Assembly (NCBI GenBank): GCA_028719885.1 | Contig: JAQYLT010000070.1 | Coordinates: 1-36,651 of the forward strand | Length of the DNA stretch: 36,651 bases | Direction of reading: 5' to 3' | Origin: Bacillota bacterium | Lineage (GTDB): Bacteria > Bacillota > Clostridia > Oscillospirales > Oscillospiraceae | In this document: in pieces, positions 31,747 to 36,651 of the stretch | Layout: each line of letters opens with the position of its first letter | Position numbering within the stretch: the first letter of the stretch is position 1 | Program-made: the position numbers and the translations under genes | The notes under the pieces: generated by a model | Seen by the model: only the letters and a program-made list of their open reading frames with translations | Database searches by the model: none | What the model was told of the DNA's origin: nothing

Positions 31747-32133
31747 TATCGGCTGTTAATCAGCATGGTTGTGCTTTTGTTAACGAACAATTCGTAGGGA
31801 ATGCATTTATGCATTCCGCTTGGTAACGTCTTTATCAGGGTATGTTGAACGGAAAAATGTTGATTCTTTTCGTAGGGAACGGATTTATCCGTTCCGAAAC
31901 CTCCGATAATCACTGCGGTTCGTTGAATGGTATTATATACGCGTTTTTCGCTTCTTTTCCCATTCAATCCACCGATCTGAAACAATAAGGGGACGGAATG
32001 CATAAATGCATTCCCTACGCAAAAATCATCGTTTTACGATTCGTCGAACCCTGGTGGTTTATGAACCTTTCGGAACGGATGAATCCGTTCCCTACGAAAA
32101 TTCGGTAAACGCCCCTTTTGCTGAGTCAAGATA
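31747..32133. repeat. Palindromic interspersed element 5 (TATCGGCT arm type)
   Basis: The element starts with TATCGGCT (31747-31754). The right end is diverged (near 32118-32133), so the exact border is uncertain. Modules: 31794-31817 and 31872-31895 point right; 31995-32018 and 32072-32095 point left, the last with a GA loop. 31794-32018 aligns with the core of element 3; 32018-32095 aligns with 11015-11092 of element 2. It ends about 30 nt before larE, and I see no clear promoter between, so it may be transcribed. Confidence 0.82.
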
Positions 32134-32161
32134 AGCACATTTGAGAAAACGAAGGGATACC

Positions 32162-32914
32162 ATGGACATAGAACAATTTTTTCAGGAGCATCCCAAGGTC
32201 GCTCTGGCCTTTTCCGGCGGAGTGGACTCGGCCTATCTGCTGTACGCGGCGGTGAAATCCGGGGCTCAGGTGCGGCCCTACTATGTGAAAACCGCCTTTC
32301 AGCCCCAATTTGAATACGAGGATGCCCAGCGCCTGGCCCGGGAGCTGGGGGTGGAGCTGGTCAAGCTCCGGCTGGATGTGCTGGAAGAGCCGACCATCAC
32401 CGCCAACCCTGCCAACCGGTGCTATTATTGCAAGCAGAAGATTTTCACTGCCATTCAAAACGCCGCCCGGGCAGATGGCTTTTCTGTGCTGCTGGACGGT
32501 ACCAACGCCTCGGACCAGGTTACAGATCGGCCGGGGATGCAGGCCTTGCAGGAGCTTTCCGTCCTGTCCCCCCTGCGGCTGTGCGGACTGACCAAGGGGG
32601 AAATCCGCAGGCTGTCTAAGGAGGCGGGCCTCTTCACCCACGACAAGCCCGCCTATGCGTGTCTGGCCACCCGCATCCCCACCGGCACCCCCATCACCGC
32701 CGGGGATTTGCAGCGGACGGAAATCTGCGAGGCATTTTTGATGGGGCTGGGCTTTTCCGGTTTCCGCATTCGCCTGCTGGGAGACAGCGCCAAGCTGCAG
32801 CTTCCCGCCTCCCAGCTGCCCAGGCTTCTCACTCTGCGGGAGCAGGTACTGAGGGAGCTGAAAAAATACTACTCCGGCGTTCTGCTGGATTTGGAGGTCA
32901 GAGATGAGCAGTGA
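32162..32914 (+). CDS. larE: Nickel-pincer cofactor sulfur transferase LarE
   Basis: A 250-residue PP-loop enzyme (SGGVDS at 18-23) that adenylates the P2CMN intermediate and inserts sulfur to form the nickel-pincer cofactor. Cys87 and Cys90 (NRCYYCKQKIF) and Cys167 (AYACLATRIPTGTPIT) are three spaced cysteines. Three Cys of this kind are known in the iron-sulfur form of LarE, whereas the single-Cys form sacrifices its own sulfur, so this copy is likely the cluster type (inference). The start is ATG 32162, after GAAGGGA. It overlaps larB by 11 nt. Confidence 0.92.
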   Translation: MDIEQFFQEHPKVALAFSGGVDSAYLLYAAVKSGAQVRPYYVKTAFQPQFEYEDAQRLARELGVELVKLRLDVLEEPTITANPANRCYYCKQKIFTAIQNAARADGFSVLLDGTNASDQVTDRPGMQALQELSVLSPLRLCGLTKGEIRRLSKEAGLFTHDKPAYACLATRIPTGTPITAGDLQRTEICEAFLMGLGFSGFRIRLLGDSAKLQLPASQLPRLLTLREQVLRELKKYYSGVLLDLEVRDEQ

Positions 32915-33659
32915 CATTCGCAGCCTGCTGGAGGGAATCCAAAATGGCAGCGTCAGTGTGGACGATGCCCTTTTACAGCTCAAGCAGCAGCCCTTTGAGG
33001 ACATCGGCTACGCCAAGGTGGACATGCACCGGCGCATCCGCCAGGGAGCGGGAGAGGTGATCTACGGCGCGGGCAAAACCGCCCAGCAGATTGTGGGCAT
33101 CCTCACCGCCATGGTCTCCCACGGCCAGGAAAATGTGCTGATTACCCGGCTGGATGCCGAAAAGGCCGCCGCCGTGAAAGAAACACACCCCATCACCTAC
33201 TATCCCGAGGCCGGAATCGGCATCCTGGGCCGGATGGAAGCGCCTCACGGCATGGGCACCATTGTGGTGGCCACCGGCGGCACCAGCGACGTAAATGTGG
33301 CCGAGGAAGCGGCACTGACGGCGGAATTTCTGGGAAACCAGGTGCTGCGGCTCTACGATGTGGGGGTAGCGGGCATTCACCGGCTGCTCAGTCACAGCGC
33401 GGAGCTGATGAGCGCCAGCGTGATCATTGCCGTGGCCGGCATGGAGGGAGCCCTGGCCAGCGTCATCGGCGGTCTGGTGGACTGCCCGGTGATCGCGGTG
33501 CCCACCAGTGTGGGCTACGGCGCAGCCTTCGGTGGGATTGCCGCTCTGCTGTCCATGCTGAATTCCTGCGCCAGCGGCACCGCCGTGGTGAACATTGACA
33601 ACGGCTTCGGCGCGGGCTACATGGCCAGCACCATCAACCATATGGAGGCAAAGCATTGA
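32904..33659 (+). CDS. larB: Nickel-pincer cofactor carboxylase/hydrolase LarB
   Basis: A 251-residue protein with an N-terminal region (FEDIGYAKVDMHRRIRQGAGEVIYG) and a C-terminal PurE-like domain (GTIVVATGGTSDVNVAEEAALTAE, and MEGALASVIGGLVDCPVIAVP). LarB carboxylates nicotinic acid adenine dinucleotide and hydrolyses its phosphoanhydride to start pincer synthesis. ATG 32904 lies inside larE. Its stop overlaps the larC start. Confidence 0.95.
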   Translation: MSSDIRSLLEGIQNGSVSVDDALLQLKQQPFEDIGYAKVDMHRRIRQGAGEVIYGAGKTAQQIVGILTAMVSHGQENVLITRLDAEKAAAVKETHPITYYPEAGIGILGRMEAPHGMGTIVVATGGTSDVNVAEEAALTAEFLGNQVLRLYDVGVAGIHRLLSHSAELMSASVIIAVAGMEGALASVIGGLVDCPVIAVPTSVGYGAAFGGIAALLSMLNSCASGTAVVNIDNGFGAGYMASTINHMEAKH

Positions 33660-34846
33660 AAACACTGTACTTAGACTGCGGCATGGGCGCCGCCGGAGAC
33701 ATGCTCACCGCCGCTCTGCTGGAGCTGTTTCCAAATCCTCAGGCAATGGTGGACAAGCTGAACGAGCTGGGTATCCCCGGCGTGAAATTCCAGCGGGAGC
33801 TGACCCAGAAGTGCGGCATTCAGGGCACCCACATCCATGTTTATGTAGGGGATACCGAGGAAGACGAGCACCCACATGACCACCATTCCCATAACCATCA
33901 CAAGCATCACCACAGCGGCATGGCGGAAATAGAACACTGGATTTCCCACATTCACGCCTCCGATGCCGTGAAAGAGAATATCCGCGCGGTCTACAACCGG
34001 ATTGCCCAGGCAGAAAGTCTGGTCCATGGTACAACCATTCAGGAGATTCATTTTCATGAGGTGGGCACCCTGGATGCCCTGGCGGATGTGACTGCCGTGT
34101 GCTATCTGATGGAGCAGCTGGGCAATCCCAGGGTCTATGCCTCCCCCGTCCACGTGGGCAGCGGCCATGTGTACTGTGCCCACGGCATTCTGCCGGTGCC
34201 CGCCCCCGCCACGGCGGAGATTTTAAAGGGCATTCCCATCTACGGTGGGCAAATTCAGGGAGAGCTGTGCACCCCCACCGGAGCGGCGCTGCTGAAGCAG
34301 TTTGTGGCAGAATTCGGCGACATGCCGGTGATGGTTCCCCAGGCCGTTGGCTACGGCATGGGGAAAAAGGATTTTGCCATGGCCAACTGCGTCCGGGCCG
34401 TGCTGGGGCAGACCGGCAGCGGGGAGGACCGCATTGTGGAGCTGAGCTGCAACCTGGACGACATGACCGGCGAGGACATGGGCTTTGCCACGGAGCAGCT
34501 GCTTTCCGCCGGTGCCGTGGATGTATTCACCACTCCCATATACATGAAGAAAAACCGCCCCGCCTGGATGCTCACGGTGCTCTGCCGGGAGGAGCAGCGG
34601 GAGGAAATGGTGCAGCTTCTCTTCCGCCACACCACCACCCTGGGCATCCGGGAGACTCCCCACCGGCGCTATATTCTGAGTCGCCACACAGGAGAGGTGA
34701 CTACCGCCTACGGAAGCGTCACCTGCAAGCTTTCAGAGGGCTATGGTGTAAGCCGCTGCAAGCCGGAATATGAGGACCTGGCAAGACTGGCAAGGGAGCA
34801 TGGTATTTCCATCGCCCAGGTACGGGAAGCGGTAAATGAAAAATAA
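33656..34846 (+). CDS. larC: Nickel insertion protein LarC, uninterrupted, TTG start
   Basis: A 396-residue CTP-dependent nickel insertase that completes the pincer cofactor. The N-terminus is KTLYLDCGMGAAGDMLTAAL. A His-rich, probably nickel-binding loop lies at 72-86 (HPHDHHSHNHHKHHH). The ELSCNLDDMTGEDMG segment starts the C-terminal part. In Lactiplantibacillus plantarum LarC is made from two frames by programmed frameshifting; here one frame covers both halves. The start is TTG 33656, overlapping the larB stop (TTGA), with GGAGG about 8 nt upstream. No lactate racemase larA is in the window. Confidence 0.95.
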   Translation: MKTLYLDCGMGAAGDMLTAALLELFPNPQAMVDKLNELGIPGVKFQRELTQKCGIQGTHIHVYVGDTEEDEHPHDHHSHNHHKHHHSGMAEIEHWISHIHASDAVKENIRAVYNRIAQAESLVHGTTIQEIHFHEVGTLDALADVTAVCYLMEQLGNPRVYASPVHVGSGHVYCAHGILPVPAPATAEILKGIPIYGGQIQGELCTPTGAALLKQFVAEFGDMPVMVPQAVGYGMGKKDFAMANCVRAVLGQTGSGEDRIVELSCNLDDMTGEDMGFATEQLLSAGAVDVFTTPIYMKKNRPAWMLTVLCREEQREEMVQLLFRHTTTLGIRETPHRRYILSRHTGEVTTAYGSVTCKLSEGYGVSRCKPEYEDLARLAREHGISIAQVREAVNEK

Positions 34847-34856
34847 AAAATCTGCT

Positions 34857-35094
34857 TATCGGCTATCTTAACGTTTACCGAATTTTCGTAGGGAACATAT
34901 TTATGCGTTCCGATAGGTAACGATTTTTGGGTGGTACGTTGAATGGTACACTTTCCGGTGTTTGCGTAGGGAACGGATCAACATTTTTCCGTTCAACGCA
35001 CCGGCGCAAAACCATTACTCACATGGAATGCATAAATGCATTCCCTACGAATCGTTTGTTAACAAAAGCATAATCATGCTGATGAAAACCGATA
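34857..35094. repeat. Palindromic interspersed element 6 (TATCGGCT type, internally rearranged)
   Basis: 238 bp from TATCGGCT (34857-34864) to AACCGATA (35087-35094). The left module 34888-34911 has lost perfect pairing (GGAACATAT against ATGCGTTCC). The middle module is broken: GTAGGGAACGGAT (34966-34978) runs straight into CAACATTTTTCCGTTCAACG, which normally follows a complete module in the opposite orientation. The right module 35025-35048 is intact. This copy records an internal deletion or recombination. Confidence 0.8.
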
Positions 35095-35115
35095 TGCACA
35101 TTAAAAAATTTGTGC

Positions 35116-35143
35116 TTGACATTTTCCGAAAATTGGGTATAAT
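35116..35143 (+). promoter_or_regulatory. Sigma-A promoter of tRNA-Gln
   Basis: TTGACA (35116-35121) and TATAAT (35138-35143), 16-nt spacer, 17 nt before the mature tRNA 5' end. Confidence 0.9.
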
Positions 35144-35160
35144 AAGACCGTTCCAAATGT

Positions 35161-35234
35161 AGAGGATTTGTGTAACGGTAGCACACCGGACTCTGACTCC
35201 GTTTGCGGGGGTTCGAATCCCTCATCCTCTGCCA
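35161..35234 (+). tRNA. tRNA-Gln (anticodon CTG)
   Basis: The cloverleaf closes cleanly. Acceptor AGAGGAT pairs with ATCCTCT (35224-35230), discriminator G35231, and CCA is encoded (35232-35234). The anticodon loop CTCTGAC gives CTG, reading CAG glutamine codons. The T-arm is GGGGG-TTCGAAT-CCCTC with one wobble. It is a lone tRNA gene with its own promoter and terminator. Confidence 0.96.
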
Positions 35235-35236
35235 AA

Positions 35237-35274
35237 AAATAACAGATACCTGTCGGGGTATCTGTTATTTTTTT
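35237..35274 (+). terminator. Intrinsic terminator of tRNA-Gln
   Basis: AAATAACAGATACC (35237-35250) pairs perfectly with GGTATCTGTTATTT (35257-35270) around a 6-nt loop, followed by more T. It begins 2 nt after the encoded CCA. Confidence 0.92.
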
Positions 35275-35294
35275 ACTGTTATTTTTTTAGTTGA

Positions 35295-35308
35295 GAGGGA
35301 TTCGAACC
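35295..35308 (-). repeat. Antisense copy of the tRNA T-arm (possible tRNA relic)
   Basis: GAGGGATTCGAACC is the exact reverse complement of 35210-35223, the T-arm of the tRNA-Gln. Read on the minus strand the flanks do not pair into a T-stem, so no working tRNA is present. It may be the 3' stub of a second tRNA in opposite orientation or an attachment-site relic. Confidence 0.5.
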
Positions 35309-35331
35309 GGTCGAAACCGTCTATTCGGGAA

Positions 35332-35359
35332 TTGACAATCATTTTCTATCCGATATAAT
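35332..35359 (+). promoter_or_regulatory. Sigma-A promoter of the S66 peptidase gene
   Basis: TTGACA (35332-35337) and TATAAT (35354-35359) with a 16-nt spacer, about 50 nt before the start codon. Confidence 0.88.
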
Positions 35360-35411
35360 GAATATGGGAATCAGAAAGCTTGAAATGTGACAGAAATGAG
35401 TTGATTTGGAT

Positions 35412-36455
35412 ATGAAAAAACCGAAGCATTTATCCCCCGGCGACACTGTGGCCATTGTGAGCCTTTCCTCCGGTACTTTGGGGGAAAGCTGGGCCATCCA
35501 CCGGTTCTACATTGCCAAGGAGCGGCTGGAAAAGGACTACGGCCTCACCGTCAAGGTGATGCCCAACGCGCTGAAAGGGCGGGACTACCTGTACCATCAC
35601 CCGGAGGCCAGGGCGGCGGATTTGATGCAGGCTTTCCGGGACACCGAAGTCAAGGCCATTTTCAACGCCATCGGCGGGGACGACACCATCCGGCTGCTGC
35701 CCTACATTGATTTTGATGTGATTTCTCAAAATCCCAAGATTTTCACCGGCTTCTCCGACACCACCACCAATCACATGATGATGTACAAGGCGGGACTGAT
35801 TTCCTACTACGGGGCGGCCATTCTCACCAATTTCTCTGAGTACGTGAAAATCAACGACTACACTGCCGCCATGATTCAAAACACCCTCTTCACCCCCCAG
35901 CCCACCCTGGACATTCCCTCCGCCCCCTACTGGTATGACGACGAGGACGAAAAGATTTTCTGGGACGAGAAAAACATCCACACCCTCAAGCCCTATCACC
36001 CGGAGGAAATCGGCTATGAGGTGCTCCAGGGTCAGGGCATCGTGGAGGGTCCCCTGCTGGGTGGCTGTGTGGATGTGTTCATCGAGCTGCTGGGCACCTG
36101 CCTGTGGCCTGATCAGGAAGAATGGGCAGGAAAAATCCTATTCCTGGAAACCAGTGAGGAGGACATGAGCTGTGATTTGCTCACCTGGATTCTGAGAAAC
36201 CTGGCGGCCCAGGGAATATTCGATGTGATTAACGGCATCCTTGTAGGAAAGCCCGCAAGGCGGAGCAAGTATGAGCCCTACAAGGAGGTTTACAGAAAAG
36301 TGGTGGGCTTTGAGGCCGGGCACCCGGAGCTGCCCATTCTCTACAATGTGAATTTCGGTCACGCCGAGCCCATTGGGGTGCTCCCCATCGGCGTCCGCTG
36401 CCGACTGGACGCGGACCGGAAACGGCTGACATTGCTGGAAAGCGCCACAGAATGA
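35412..36455 (+). CDS. S66-family peptidase (LD-carboxypeptidase/MccF-like)
   Basis: A 347-residue protein of the S66 serine peptidase family. The nucleophile Ser115 is in TGFSDTTTN, and the other triad members are Glu246 (LFLETSEED) and His317 (NVNFGHAEP). Family members trim L,D-bonds in cell-wall peptides (LdcA) or inactivate peptidyl-nucleotide antibiotics (MccF). The GFSDTTTNHM segment and length are nearer MccF-like forms, but the substrate is not decidable here. ATG 35412 is preferred; an upstream TTG at 35406 would add two residues. Neither has a good ribosome site. Confidence 0.88.
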   Translation: MKKPKHLSPGDTVAIVSLSSGTLGESWAIHRFYIAKERLEKDYGLTVKVMPNALKGRDYLYHHPEARAADLMQAFRDTEVKAIFNAIGGDDTIRLLPYIDFDVISQNPKIFTGFSDTTTNHMMMYKAGLISYYGAAILTNFSEYVKINDYTAAMIQNTLFTPQPTLDIPSAPYWYDDEDEKIFWDEKNIHTLKPYHPEEIGYEVLQGQGIVEGPLLGGCVDVFIELLGTCLWPDQEEWAGKILFLETSEEDMSCDLLTWILRNLAAQGIFDVINGILVGKPARRSKYEPYKEVYRKVVGFEAGHPELPILYNVNFGHAEPIGVLPIGVRCRLDADRKRLTLLESATE

Positions 36456-36462
36456 TTACCCT

Positions 36463-36490
36463 CCCCCCGCTTTGAATCAGCGGGGGGAAA
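36463..36490 (+). terminator. GC-rich hairpin after the S66 gene, probable terminator
   Basis: CCCCCCGCT (36463-36471) pairs with AGCGGGGGG (36479-36487) around a 7-nt loop, 7 nt after the stop. The tail is AAAATCTTT rather than a clean T-run, so termination may be weak. Confidence 0.5.
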
Positions 36491-36511
36491 ATCTTTGCCT
36501 CAGAAGGCAGG

Positions 36512-36651
36512 CAAATTGGTGTTTGGCGGGTTGAATGGTATGATGTTGGACAATGCCGTAGGGCGGGGGGGTGCCCCCGCCGCACCGTGGCAAATGTTTG
36601 AGCCATTACGGTAAAACGAACCCCGGGGAAACCCAGGAGCCCGCGGCGGGG
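36512..36651. repeat. Palindromic interspersed element 7, GC-rich module, cut by the window edge
   Basis: It begins with CAAATTGG (36512-36519), the arm end of elements 2-4. It carries GTTGAATGG and ATGTTG at the same spacing before CGTAGGG as element 1. The 24-nt module (36558-36581) has a different palindrome, GGCGGGGGGGTGCCCCCGCC, with 8 of 9 pairs kept. The right half lies beyond the window. I see no gene in 36456-36651. Confidence 0.7.

Noticed and set aside
31692..32003. Minus-strand 103-aa ORF over element 5
   Set aside because: Made of the same repeat-derived words (GMHKCIPYE, GTDKSVPYE).
34962..35225. Short ORFs on both strands over element 6 and the tRNA gene
   Set aside because: Repeat-derived, and overlapping a clear tRNA gene.
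35290..35330. A complete second tRNA on the minus strand
   Set aside because: Only the T-loop-like words are present; the T-stem does not pair and no anticodon or D arm can be folded.

Overview
The window looks like chromosome from an anaerobic, spore-forming member of the Clostridia, most like an Oscillospiraceae-type gut bacterium. This is inferred from gene content: pyruvate,phosphate dikinase, the conserved yabP-yabQ-divIC-yabR sporulation/division cluster, BlaI/M56 regulation and strong AGGAGG ribosome sites. Most genes are GC-rich. The first kilobase and the sigma/anti-sigma pair are visibly AT-richer and may have been acquired. No species can be named from the sequence alone.

Layout. 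1-0.9 kb: an edge fragment of a possible transposase and a GIY-YIG nuclease-like gene that appears 5'-truncated. 1.1-2.1 kb: a low-molecular-weight phosphatase and a Cys-rich DUF2284 protein, translationally coupled. 2.4-5.0 kb: ppdK with its own promoter and terminator. 5.7-7.4 kb: an ECF sigma factor and its membrane anti-sigma factor. 7.4-10.8 kb: a BlaI-type repressor with two operators, and a very large M56 (BlaR1-like) protease with a duplicated ectodomain. 11.3-20.5 kb: a ten-gene operon for an Mrp/MBH-type ion-translocating membrane complex (E, F, G, MbhD-like, MbhE+B fusion, C, then four antiporter-like subunits) with no redox module beside it. 20.9-23.9 kb: a Fur-family regulator with znuA-znuC-znuB, read from a promoter flanked by two 7-1-7 boxes. 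23.97-29.8 kb, minus strand: yabP-yabQ-divIC-S1 protein, then SDR-rpiB-prfA, then tsaE-tsaB-upp. 29.9-31.7 kb: a DUF308 membrane protein, a phosphopantetheinyl transferase and TatD. 32.2-34.8 kb: larE-larB-larC, which make the nickel-pincer cofactor. 35.2 kb: tRNA-Gln(CTG). 35.4-36.5 kb: an S66 (MccF/LD-carboxypeptidase-like) peptidase.

The most distinctive non-genic content is a family of interspersed elements of about 190-390 bp, with seven members. They sit 3' of ppdK, the M56 gene, the Mrp-like operon, prfA, tatD, larC and the S66 gene. Each is built from a 24-nt module: GTAG plus a 20-nt palindrome. Left-half modules point one way, right-half modules the other, and the element is bounded by inverted arms of two types (TATCGGCT or CAAATTGG). 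The palindrome sequence changes between copies, but both arms change together. No copy encodes a protein, although they create many spurious ORFs. This family and the four-antiporter Mrp/MBH-like operon are the two best candidates for something under-described.
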